This document shows, one piece after another, positions 1 to 6,696 of a DNA stretch of 15,793 bases. A program made the position numbers and the translations under genes. Numbering within the stretch: the first letter of the stretch is position 1; each line of letters begins with the position of its first letter. Source of the DNA: Holdemanella porci. Lineage in GTDB: Bacteria; Bacillota_I; Bacilli_A; Erysipelotrichales; Erysipelotrichaceae. The stretch covers positions 1 through 15,793 of the forward strand of contig NZ_JAHQVB010000052.1 in NCBI RefSeq assembly GCF_019052655.1, in the 5' to 3' direction. Under the pieces are notes generated by a model, which was not told where the DNA came from, did not search any database, and worked only from the letters and a program-made list of their open reading frames with translations.

Positions 1-220
1 ATTTGCGGACTGTAAAGAAAACAATGGACTACGTTTCACAAGGTTAAAAGGCTTGTAGAAAAACCAACAGAATGCTTGGTTGATTTTTGCGTGCCATAAT
101 CTGAAGAAAATGTTCCTTTGGAGAGGAAAATATAGAAGAAAGCCATCAAAAAATTCAATATATCCTTCAAAATATACAAAAAAAGACAATTTTATTTCGA
201 AAATTGCCTATATACAATAA
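1..220 (+). pseudogene. 3' fragment of an IS1182-type transposase gene with an internal stop
   Basis: Reading from base 2 gives a C-terminal transposase-like peptide that begins FADCKENNGLRFTRLKGL. A TAG stop follows at 56-58, and the same frame continues with KNQQNAWLIFACHNLKKM before ending at TAA 218-220. The pattern of FADxKExxG, then a TRLKGL segment, then a hydrophobic ACxNLKKM segment, resembles my memory of the C-terminus of IS1182-family DDE transposases (DDE_Tnp_1_6 type). That is recall, not a search result. The internal TAG indicates a decayed copy. The 5' part lies outside the window. The fragment runs straight into a terminator-like hairpin, as at the end of many insertion sequences. 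Confidence 0.6.
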
Positions 221-255
221 AAAGCCTATTTCCTTACGAAAAGGTATAGGCTTTT
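220..255 (+). terminator. Stem-loop at the end of the transposase remnant
   Basis: AAAAGCCTAT (220-229) is perfectly complementary to ATAGGCTTTT (246-255). An inner CCTT/AAGG pairing (232-235 with 241-244) lengthens the helix. The run of U is inside the stem, so it may act on either strand. It starts on the transposase stop codon. Confidence 0.55.
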
Positions 256-267
256 GTCAACAATCTG

Positions 268-295
268 AAATAGGACGATTTGTCCTATTTTTTTT
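268..295 (+). terminator. Rho-independent terminator upstream of the purine operon
   Basis: The stem AAATAGGAC (268-276) with GTCCTATTT (282-290) is perfect over 9 bp with a GATTT loop. It is followed directly by more T. It shields the purine operon from readthrough of the upstream transposase remnant. Confidence 0.75.
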
Positions 296-314
296 GTTTA
301 ATTAATGATATAAT
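286..314 (+). promoter_or_regulatory. Promoter of the riboswitch-controlled purine operon (extended -10)
   Basis: A perfect TATAAT lies at 309-314, preceded by TG at 306-307, giving the extended -10 form TGnTATAAT. The -35 region (286-291) is only a run of T within the tail of the preceding terminator, so the extended -10 must carry most of the recognition. Transcription would start near 320-322, just before the riboswitch. Confidence 0.6.
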
Positions 315-324
315 CCTAACGTGT

Positions 325-391
325 TTCGTATATATCGACTAATACGGTGTCGATGTTTCTACCCCTAAACCGTAAATTCAGGGACTATGAA
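325..391 (+). promoter_or_regulatory. Guanine-sensing purine riboswitch aptamer
   Basis: All parts of the purine aptamer are visible. P1 is TTCGTA (325-330) with TATGAA (386-391). P2 is TCGAC (335-339) with GTCGA (349-353), and its loop holds the TACGG motif. The conserved GTTTCTACC is at 355-363. P3 is CCCT (363-366) with AGGG (380-383), and its loop holds CCGTAAAT. The GG at 346-347 can form the loop-loop contact with the CC at 370-371. The nucleotide that sets ligand choice (position 74 in the xpt numbering) is C385 in the GACTATG segment. C is the guanine/hypoxanthine type; adenine switches have U. The gene behind it is a purine-type permease. Confidence 0.94.
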
Positions 392-422
392 TCAACCTAC
401 TTTTTTATTGTGTCGCGTTGAT

Positions 423-447
423 TCTCGTTTTTGTACGAGACTTTTTT
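423..447 (+). terminator. Riboswitch attenuator terminator
   Basis: TCTCGT (423-428) pairs with ACGAGA (435-440), followed by CTTTTTT. A competing antiterminator is visible: GAATCAAC (389-396) is perfectly complementary to GTTGATTC (417-424). It uses the 3' strand of aptamer P1 (389-391) and the first bases of the terminator stem (423-424). Guanine binding would hold P1 closed, free 417-424 and let the terminator form. This is an OFF switch. Confidence 0.88.
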
Positions 448-464
448 ATTTTCGGAGGAAAAGA

Positions 465-1772
465 ATGAGAAAAGAAGATGTAAAAAAAGGTTCGATATAT
501 GAACTTGATGGTGTTGTACCTTTAAAAGAGGCATTGCCTTTAGGAATCCAACACGTATTGGCGATGTTTCTTGGAAATATCAGTCCATTATTGATTATTG
601 CAGGAATGCTTGGATTATCACCGGATTTAAAATCTGCATTGATTCAAAATGCGATGTTTATTGCAGGAGCTGTTACTTTAGTTCAGTTATATCCAGTGTG
701 GAAAGTGGGAGCTAAACTTCCAATCGTTATGGGTACTAGTTCAGGATTTATTGGAACTGCCAAAGCAATGGGTGCTCTATATGGTTATGGTGCATTGATG
801 GGAGCAAGTTTAATTGGTGGTTTATTTGAGATGGTGTTAGGTTTCTTCATCAAACCATTAAGAAAATTATTCCCACCAGTTGTTACTAGCTTAGTTATCA
901 TTTCCATTGGTTTATCATTACTTCCTGTTGGTATCAATTATTTTGGTGGAGGTAGTGGTGCTGTTGATTTTGGGGATCCTAAACATTTATTGGTTGGTAC
1001 ATTTGTTATTTTGGTAATTATTATCGCCAAACAAATTAAAGGTTTTGTGAATAATGCTTCGATTTTGATCGGTATTATTGCCGGATATATCTTGGCCATT
1101 GTGTTAGGAATGGTTGATTTTACGCAAGTTCAAACCGCTTCTTGGATTGCACTTCCAACTTTTATGCCAGTGAAGATGGAATTTAATTTGGAAGTAATTA
1201 TTGCGATGGGAATTATGTTTATTGCGACAACAGTTGAAACAGTCGGAGATGTTTCTGGTATCACAAATGGTGGTTTAGATCGTGAAGCAACTTCTGAAGA
1301 ATTACAAGGCGGCGTTTTGGCAGATGGTTTAGGTTCTGTTGTTGCCTCATTGTTTGGAGTTTTGCCAAATACTTCATTCTCTCAAAATGTTGGTTTGGTT
1401 TCAGTGACTAAAGTTGTTAACCGTTTTACAATTATGACAGGAGCTATCTTCTTGATTCTTTGCGGTTTCTGCCCAAAATTAAGTGCTTTATTTGCGGTTA
1501 TGCCTCAATCTGTACTTGGTGGAGCTGCCGTTATTATGTTTGCGAGTATTTTGGTAAGTGGTATTCAATCATTGATGCGTGTTGAATTCAATGAAAGAAA
1601 CACTTTGATTATTGCCTTGGCAATCGGTCTTGGAATTGGTATTGGACAAGTACCTACAGTTCTAGCACAATTACCAAGTTGGGTTGGAAATATTTTTGCA
1701 CAAAACGGAATTATTATGACGTTTGTGATCGCAACCGTATTAAATTTAATTTTGCCTGGTAAAAAAGACTAA
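465..1772 (+). CDS. pbuX: NCS2-family nucleobase permease, probably xanthine (or uracil/xanthine)
   Basis: A 435-residue polytopic membrane protein of the nucleobase:cation symporter-2 family, which imports purines or uracil with protons. The QH pair of TM1 is Q29-H30. The TM8 motif ETVGD carries E258 and D262, TM9 carries D287, and the TM10 motif PNTSFSQNVG carries Q307 and N308. These are the positions known to bind substrate or support transport in XanQ and UapA. I chose ATG 465 because GGAGGAA lies at 454-460. The longer frame from 387 starts inside the riboswitch and codes through the terminator hairpin, so it is not used. A guanine switch and the downstream xanthine-dehydrogenase-like genes favour xanthine or another oxidised purine as substrate. 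Exact specificity cannot be read from sequence. Confidence 0.92.
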   Translation: MRKEDVKKGSIYELDGVVPLKEALPLGIQHVLAMFLGNISPLLIIAGMLGLSPDLKSALIQNAMFIAGAVTLVQLYPVWKVGAKLPIVMGTSSGFIGTAKAMGALYGYGALMGASLIGGLFEMVLGFFIKPLRKLFPPVVTSLVIISIGLSLLPVGINYFGGGSGAVDFGDPKHLLVGTFVILVIIIAKQIKGFVNNASILIGIIAGYILAIVLGMVDFTQVQTASWIALPTFMPVKMEFNLEVIIAMGIMFIATTVETVGDVSGITNGGLDREATSEELQGGVLADGLGSVVASLFGVLPNTSFSQNVGLVSVTKVVNRFTIMTGAIFLILCGFCPKLSALFAVMPQSVLGGAAVIMFASILVSGIQSLMRVEFNERNTLIIALAIGLGIGIGQVPTVLAQLPSWVGNIFAQNGIIMTFVIATVLNLILPGKKD

Positions 1773-1779
1773 CAAATCG

Positions 1780-1811
1780 GTGTTAAACATTGTGTTTAAC
1801 ACTTTCTTTTT
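1780..1811 (+). terminator. Hairpin between the permease and the hydroxylase genes (terminator or operator)
   Basis: GTGTTAAAC (1780-1788) and GTTTAACAC (1794-1802) form a perfect 9-bp stem with loop ATTGT, followed by TTTCTTTTT. It looks like an intrinsic terminator and would make the hydroxylase genes less expressed than the permease. The A-T rich symmetric arms could instead be a protein operator. Confidence 0.6.
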
Positions 1812-1821
1812 GTGTTAAAAT
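1793..1821 (+). promoter_or_regulatory. Possible internal promoter for the hydroxylase genes
   Basis: TAAAAT at 1816-1821 is preceded by TG at 1813-1814, giving an extended -10. The -35 position with a 17-bp spacer is the poor match TGTTTA (1793-1798), which lies in the 3' arm of the hairpin. If active, it would restart transcription after the terminator, out of reach of the riboswitch. Confidence 0.35.
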
Positions 1822-1849
1822 TTTAGTAAAGAAAGAGAGCGTATCCATT

Positions 1850-2599
1850 ATGTTAAGAATAATGAATTATGCATCGCCAGAATCTTTAGATGAGGCGTAT
1901 GCGCTACTAACGAAAAATAAAAAGAATATGATTCTAGGCGGTATGATCTGGTTGAAGATGGAAGACATTCAGATTCCGACCGCTATTGATTTAAGCAAAT
2001 TAGGCTTGGATCAAATTGAAGAAGATGATGCAGAATTCAAAATTGGTGCTATGGTAACTTTGCGGCAATTAGAAACGCATCAAGCTTTCAATGAGGCAAC
2101 TTGTTATGTATTTAGAGATGCTGTAAAAGATATTGTCGGTGTACAATTAAGAAACTTGGCAACAGTTGGAGGAAGTATATATTCGCGTTTTAGTTTTAGT
2201 GATGTCATCTGTAGCTTATTATGTTTAGAGTGTGATGTACAAACACATAAACATGGGCGTATTTCACTTGAAGAATTTGTGAGTCTTCCATATGAAAAGG
2301 ATATTGTGGAATATATTTATGTGAAGAAGACAAATTTGCTGAGTGCCTTTGTTTCTGTAAGAAGGAGTGCTACGGATTTAAGTGTTTTAAATGCATCTTG
2401 TACAAAGTATGCAGACCACTACCGATTCTGTTTTGGTGCAAGACCAGCCATTGCGAAAGTTTATAATTGTGATTTAGATCATATTGATTTAGATGTATAT
2501 TGTGCAGACAATATGCGCGGAAGCAAGGAATATAGAAAAAAACTTGTTGAGGGATTAACTCAGAAGTTATTGAGAAAGGTAGAGTCTTATGTTGGTTAA
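1850..2599 (+). CDS. xdhB: Molybdenum hydroxylase FAD-binding subunit (xanthine dehydrogenase family)
   Basis: A 249-residue protein of the CO-dehydrogenase-flavoprotein/molybdopterin-dehydrogenase FAD family, somewhat shorter than the usual 260-290. It passes electrons from the 2Fe-2S subunit to FAD and then to NAD or another acceptor. The N-terminal ASPESLDEAYALL segment fits the family start. The first FAD loop reads ILGGMIWLKM in place of the common AGGTDLL. The second FAD region, RNLATVGGSI followed by SDVICSLLCL, is conserved. ATG 1850 follows the weak site GAGAG (1835-1839). ATG 1862 is an alternative, and an extension to 1790 would run back through the hairpin. The end overlaps the next gene by 11 bases. 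The symbol follows E. coli naming. Confidence 0.87.
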   Translation: MLRIMNYASPESLDEAYALLTKNKKNMILGGMIWLKMEDIQIPTAIDLSKLGLDQIEEDDAEFKIGAMVTLRQLETHQAFNEATCYVFRDAVKDIVGVQLRNLATVGGSIYSRFSFSDVICSLLCLECDVQTHKHGRISLEEFVSLPYEKDIVEYIYVKKTNLLSAFVSVRRSATDLSVLNASCTKYADHYRFCFGARPAIAKVYNCDLDHIDLDVYCADNMRGSKEYRKKLVEGLTQKLLRKVESYVG

Positions 2600-3050
2600 A
2601 ATTAAAGTGAATGGAAAATTGATTCAGGATGATGTACAGCCACAAACTTTATTGCTTGACTGGCTAAGAGACCGTGGTTGTTACAGTGTAAAAAGAGGGT
2701 GTGATACCGCAAACTGTGGATTATGTACAGTGTTAAGAGATGGAACGCCAATTCTTTCTTGTAGTACATTGACAGTTCGATGCGATGGTCGTGAAATTAC
2801 GACGCTTGAAGGACTTCAAAAAGAAGCGGGTGAATTCGGTATGTTTATGGCTAAACAAGGCGCTGAACAATGTGGTTTCTGTTCGCCAGGATTTATTATG
2901 AATGTTTTGGCAATGGAAAAAGAATTAGTGAATCCAAGTGATGATGAAATTCGTGCTTATTTAGCCGGAAATTTATGCCGTTGTTCTGGATATATGTCGC
3001 AGATGCGTGCAATCAAGGCGTATTTAAGTCGAGGTGAAAATCATGAATAG
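2589..3050 (+). CDS. xdhC: Molybdenum hydroxylase 2Fe-2S subunit
   Basis: A 153-residue small subunit that carries two [2Fe-2S] clusters between the molybdenum centre and FAD. The N-terminal plant-ferredoxin-like domain has C38, C43, C46 and C58 (C-x4-C-x2-C-x11-C). The C-terminal helical domain has C95 and C98 (QCGFCSPG) and C130 and C132 (LCRCSGY), the usual CxxC...CxC set. All eight ligands are present and the length is typical. The start ATG overlaps the end of the FAD gene by 11 bases, so translation is probably coupled. The 3' end overlaps the molybdopterin gene by 8 bases. Confidence 0.96.
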   Translation: MLVKIKVNGKLIQDDVQPQTLLLDWLRDRGCYSVKRGCDTANCGLCTVLRDGTPILSCSTLTVRCDGREITTLEGLQKEAGEFGMFMAKQGAEQCGFCSPGFIMNVLAMEKELVNPSDDEIRAYLAGNLCRCSGYMSQMRAIKAYLSRGENHE

Positions 3051-5319
3051 TGTAGGAAAAGGTGTCATCAAAAAGGATGCGATGGCTTTAGTTACAGGGC
3101 AACCTGTATATTGTGATGATTTAGCACCTAAGGATTGTTTGATTATTAAGCTTTTAAGAAGTCCACATGCATACGCAAAAATTAGAAGTATTGATACTTC
3201 CATTGCGAAAAGAATTCCTGGAATTGAAGCAGTGTATACGTATGAGGATGTTCCAACGTCTCGTTTTACTCTTGCAGGACAATCTTATCCTGAACCAAGT
3301 CCATATGATCGTAGAATCTTAGAAAATGTAGTTCGTTATGTAGGTGATGAAGTCGCAATCGTTGCAGGAACTAACGAGGATTGTGTAGATCGTGCTTTGA
3401 AAGCTATCAAAGTAGATTATGAAGTATTAGAACCGTTGTTAAATTTTGAAAAGTCTATTGATAATGCAATTGTGGTTCATGAGGAAGATGATTATAAGTG
3501 TCTTTGTGAGATTGGTAATGACGTAAAGCGTAATATTGTCAGCAGCGGAGAAAGTGTTGTTGGTGATGTGGATGCAGTATTAAAGGATTGTGAAGTGGTC
3601 TTAGAAAGAGATTATCATACAAAGGCCAATGCCCAGGCAATGATGGAAACTATGCGTTCATATTGTTACATTGATACATATGGTCGTTTAAATTGTGTAA
3701 GTTCTACACAGATTCCTTTCCATGTTCGAAGAATTTTAAGTAATGCTTTAGAAATTCCAAAGTCAAAAATCAATGTGGTCAAGCCAAGAATTGGTGGAGG
3801 ATTTGGGGCTAAACAAACGGCTTGTTGTGAAATCTTCACGGCATTTGTCACATGGAAACTTAAAAAGCCAAGTAAGATTGTTTATACTCGTGAAGAAACT
3901 TTTGCGGCCAGTAACTCAAGACATGAAATGAAGATGCATGTTCGCATTGGTGCTACAAAAGATGGTACGATTGAAGCTATAGATTTATATACATTATCAA
4001 ATCAAGGAGCTTATGGAGAGCATGGTCCAACTACAATTGGTTTGGCAGGACATAAATCTTTGCCTTTATATAACCATGTTAAAGCCAGTCGTTTTACATA
4101 TGATGTAGTTTATACAAATACAATGCGAGCAGGTGCCTATAGAGGATATGGGGCTACACAGGGACAGTTTGCGGTTGAATCCATTATTAATGAATTGGCT
4201 GATGAATTGAATATGGATCCTTGTGAAATCCGTTTTAAAAATATGACACGTGAAAATGAAGTGTTATCGCAATATTATAATGAAGAATTGAATGCGTGTG
4301 CGTTGGATCGTTGTTTAGAAAAAGCGATGGAAATGATTGACTACAAGAATAAACCTTTAAGACGTGATATGGGTGATTTTGTTCGTGGATTAGGTGTTTC
4401 TTTATCTATGCAAGGTAGTGGTATTTCGGGTCTTGATGTAGGTTCTGTTGAAATTAAACTGCAGGATGATGGTTTCTATACATTAAGTATCGGTGCTACA
4501 GATATGGGTACAGGATGCGATACGATTCTTGCTCAAATGGTTGCGGAATGTATGGATTGTGATGTAGATCAAGTTGTTACTAGTTCATTGGATACAGATC
4601 ATGCACCATATGATACGGGTTCTTATGCATCAAGTACAACGTATGTAACGGGTATGGCTGTAGTAAAGGCTTGTGAAAAGTTAAGAAATTCTATTTTAGA
4701 AGCGGCAGCCGGATTCTTTGATGTGGATAAAGAAGATATTGAATTTGATGGTAAGAAAATCTATACATTAGATCATACGCATGAAATGAGTTTGGCTGAT
4801 TTTGCGGATACATGTTTCAATGGTGGTATCGCCAAAGCGTTGATTGCCAGTGACTCCCACATGTCACCTACAAGTCCACCTCCATTTATGGTTGGTATTG
4901 CCGAAGTAGATGTAGATAAGTTAACGGGTGAAATCAAGGTTCATGATTATGTTTCTGTAGTTGATTGTGGTACAGTTATCAATCCCAATCTTGCCAGAGT
5001 ACAAGCTGAAGGTGGTATTGTACAAGGTATTGGTATGGCATTGAGTGAGGATATCACGTACTCAAATGAGGGTAAGATGCGTAATCGTAACTTCTTGCAG
5101 TATAAGTTGCCAACAAGAGTGGATGTTCCAAGCGTTCGCGTTGAATTTGAAAGCAGTTATGAAGACAATGGTCCATTTGGTGCTAAATCCATTGGTGAAG
5201 TTGTTATTAATACACCAACTAGTGCAATTGCTAGTGCTATAAAACATGCGACGGGAGTGCAGGTTCGTACTTTGCCTATTACTGCTGAAAAAGTGTTATT
5301 AGGAAAAGAAGATGAATAA
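3043..5319 (+). CDS. xdhA: Molybdenum hydroxylase molybdopterin-binding catalytic subunit
   Basis: A 758-residue catalytic subunit of the xanthine dehydrogenase/aldehyde oxidase family. It hydroxylates an N-heterocycle with water as the oxygen source. The N-terminal hammerhead domain includes RYVGDEVAIVAG. The molybdopterin part contains Q223 (TQIPFH), RIGGGFGAKQ (249-258), GAYRGYG with R367, and GPFGAKSIGEV with E719, the expected catalytic base. R367 matches the substrate-binding Arg of purine hydroxylases (bovine R880). The position of bovine E802 is Q258 here, so the substrate may be hypoxanthine, xanthine or another heterocycle. I chose ATG 3043, after GAGGTG (3031-3036), over GTG 3034, which lies in that ribosome site. 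It overlaps both neighbours by 8 bases. Confidence 0.93.
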   Translation: MNSVGKGVIKKDAMALVTGQPVYCDDLAPKDCLIIKLLRSPHAYAKIRSIDTSIAKRIPGIEAVYTYEDVPTSRFTLAGQSYPEPSPYDRRILENVVRYVGDEVAIVAGTNEDCVDRALKAIKVDYEVLEPLLNFEKSIDNAIVVHEEDDYKCLCEIGNDVKRNIVSSGESVVGDVDAVLKDCEVVLERDYHTKANAQAMMETMRSYCYIDTYGRLNCVSSTQIPFHVRRILSNALEIPKSKINVVKPRIGGGFGAKQTACCEIFTAFVTWKLKKPSKIVYTREETFAASNSRHEMKMHVRIGATKDGTIEAIDLYTLSNQGAYGEHGPTTIGLAGHKSLPLYNHVKASRFTYDVVYTNTMRAGAYRGYGATQGQFAVESIINELADELNMDPCEIRFKNMTRENEVLSQYYNEELNACALDRCLEKAMEMIDYKNKPLRRDMGDFVRGLGVSLSMQGSGISGLDVGSVEIKLQDDGFYTLSIGATDMGTGCDTILAQMVAECMDCDVDQVVTSSLDTDHAPYDTGSYASSTTYVTGMAVVKACEKLRNSILEAAAGFFDVDKEDIEFDGKKIYTLDHTHEMSLADFADTCFNGGIAKALIASDSHMSPTSPPPFMVGIAEVDVDKLTGEIKVHDYVSVVDCGTVINPNLARVQAEGGIVQGIGMALSEDITYSNEGKMRNRNFLQYKLPTRVDVPSVRVEFESSYEDNGPFGAKSIGEVVINTPTSAIASAIKHATGVQVRTLPITAEKVLLGKEDE

Positions 5320-5851
5320 TATTTCTTTGATTATCTTAGCGTCTGGTTTTTCCAGACGCTTTGTTTCAAATAAACTTTTGTACGAATTTCATGGTAAGAA
5401 ACTTATTGAATATGCTTTTGATAAGGCAAGTGCTTTTTTAGATGTGATAGTAGTCACACAATATGAAAAGATAAAAGAAATGGCTGAGTCATTAGGATAT
5501 CATGTTGTTATGAATGATCATCCTGAATATGGGCAAGGGCATTCTATCGCGTTAGGTGTGGGCGCTTGTCAAAATAATGCATGCATACTGATGGTTGCGG
5601 ATATGCCATATTTAAAATTCGATACGTTAAAGGAAATGGTTTCAATTCAAGATGGAAAACATATCGTGATTTGTGAGTATAATGGCATTTTATGTAATCC
5701 TATGTTGCTCCCAAAAATGTATTATGATAGGGCAAAACAATTGTGTAATGATAAAGGGGCAAAACAAATCATTGGTGATGATACGTATTTGACGGTTTCT
5801 TTATCGGAAGAAGAATTTATGGATATAGATGAAAAAACAGAGACTATTTAG
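5312..5851 (+). CDS. mocA: MocA-type molybdenum cofactor cytidylyltransferase
   Basis: A 179-residue nucleotidyltransferase of the MobA/MocA/YgfJ group. The family member MocA joins CMP to molybdopterin to make the MCD cofactor used by xanthine-dehydrogenase-type enzymes. The N-terminal nucleotide-binding loop is LASGFSRRFVSNKLL. The metal-binding segment is VADMPYL and the acceptor region is CNPMLLPK followed by DKGAKQI. The protein is slightly short, ending soon after the DID segment that is usually DIDTPED. Its ATG overlaps the catalytic-subunit stop by 8 bases (ATGAATAA), so it is the last gene of the operon and coupled to its client enzyme. No other cofactor biosynthesis gene is in the window. 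MobA-like guanylyl transfer is not excluded, but the partner enzyme favours CMP. Confidence 0.85.
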   Translation: MNNISLIILASGFSRRFVSNKLLYEFHGKKLIEYAFDKASAFLDVIVVTQYEKIKEMAESLGYHVVMNDHPEYGQGHSIALGVGACQNNACILMVADMPYLKFDTLKEMVSIQDGKHIVICEYNGILCNPMLLPKMYYDRAKQLCNDKGAKQIIGDDTYLTVSLSEEEFMDIDEKTETI

Positions 5852-5868
5852 CCTCTGTAATGTTTTTC
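5832..5868. terminator. Bidirectional terminator inside the overlapping 3' coding ends
   Basis: ACAGAG (5837-5842) pairs with CTCTGT (5853-5858) around a 10-base loop. On the left, AAAAAA (5832-5837) gives a U run on the minus strand. On the right, TTTTTCTTT (5863 onward) gives one on the plus strand after a short gap. The stem lies within the last codons of both mocA and the convergent kinase gene. Confidence 0.7.
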
Positions 5869-6660
5869 TTTGTCTTTTGCGATGTCAAAATAGATTTGTT
5901 CGCCTCTTTGTTCATAAAGCATATTTGCCCAATATCCCCAAAGGATGTCTTCCATTCTTTCAAATGCTTGCACTTGAACATCAATCATTGGGTCGATGTC
6001 TCCATCAAAATAGGCTTGATAGAATTGGTCTCTTTGATCAATATAATGGATGTTGTTTTCTGAAAAGAAGCTGGCGATATCAAAGCGATAATCGTTTTTT
6101 GCGGCATATTCATAGTCAATCAAATAGTCTTTTGTATCACTGTAAAGAATATTTCCTTGCACAAAGTCGTTATGGCATAGTGTGTTTGGTTTATATTCTT
6201 TTTTTAATGCTTCTAAAAAGTTTTCTTCATTTGGAAAAGATACGATACATTCTTTGATTTGAGATTTATAGAATTCAATCTTTCCAAAAGGGTTGAAAAT
6301 AAACAAAGGAGCTTTTTTAGTATGAAGAGATTTCATTAAATTTGCACATCTTGCGAATTTGTCTTTGTCTTTACATTCATCAAATGTTTCTACATCTTCA
6401 ATATAAGTTGTTACTTTGATACCTGATTTTTCATCGAATAAAATAACAGGTACATCTAAATCAGAAACAAGTGGCAAAATCTCCTTTTCGTGTTCATGCT
6501 GCAAACCAAGAGATTCATGATTCTTCTTTGGTACGCGTACCATATATTTATTGTCGTTGATTGTTAATAAATAGTTGTGGTTACTAATGCCTTTATCTGT
6601 TTTTTCGAGTGTGTAGTTTGTTGCGTTAAATTTTTCTTCTATCCATGTATTTAAGTTCAT
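5848..6660 (-). CDS. Choline-kinase-like phosphotransferase (APH/LicA fold)
   Basis: A 270-residue cytosolic small-molecule kinase of the choline/ethanolamine kinase and aminoglycoside phosphotransferase superfamily. The N-lobe has a glycine-containing loop (GISNHNYLL, about 24-32) and the likely ATP lysine in YMVRVPKK. The catalytic loop is CHNDFVQGNIL with D165 and N170. The metal site is LIDYEYA with D182, followed by D194 in RFDIASFF. IDYEYA is the form seen in choline kinases of the LicA type, which supply phosphocholine, but thiamine or another alcohol is possible. ATG 6660 is the start: an in-frame TAA lies at 6672-6670 and the next Met is residue 40. The stop codon overlaps the convergent mocA stop by 4 bases. 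No ribosome site is visible. Confidence 0.85.
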   Translation of the reverse strand: MNLNTWIEEKFNATNYTLEKTDKGISNHNYLLTINDNKYMVRVPKKNHESLGLQHEHEKEILPLVSDLDVPVILFDEKSGIKVTTYIEDVETFDECKDKDKFARCANLMKSLHTKKAPLFIFNPFGKIEFYKSQIKECIVSFPNEENFLEALKKEYKPNTLCHNDFVQGNILYSDTKDYLIDYEYAAKNDYRFDIASFFSENNIHYIDQRDQFYQAYFDGDIDPMIDVQVQAFERMEDILWGYWANMLYEQRGEQIYFDIAKDKEKHYRG

Positions 6661-6666
6661 GTGGAT

Positions 6667-6695
6667 ATATTAACATTATTATTCTTTAAACTCAA
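6667..6695 (-). promoter_or_regulatory. Promoter of the kinase gene, placed for a leaderless mRNA
   Basis: On the minus strand, TTGAGT (6695-6690) is followed by a 17-bp spacer and TAATAT (6672-6667). TG at 6675-6674 makes an extended -10. Only ATCCAC lies between the -10 box and ATG 6660, so the predicted first base of the mRNA is the A of the start codon. A run of eight A (6720-6713) sits at about -53 to -60, where an UP element could act. Confidence 0.65.
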
Positions 6696-6696
6696 T

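Noticed and set aside
387..464. Longer permease start at ATG 387
   Set aside because: It begins inside the riboswitch aptamer and translates the attenuator hairpin. ATG 465 has a good ribosome site and a family-like N-terminus.
3034..3042. GTG 3034 as the start of the molybdopterin subunit
   Set aside because: The GTG is part of the likely ribosome site GAGGTG. ATG 3043 has correct spacing and the same overlap pattern as the next junction.
5829..6257. Plus-strand frames opposite the kinase gene
   Set aside because: They are antisense to a well-conserved kinase frame and have no recognisable content or ribosome site.
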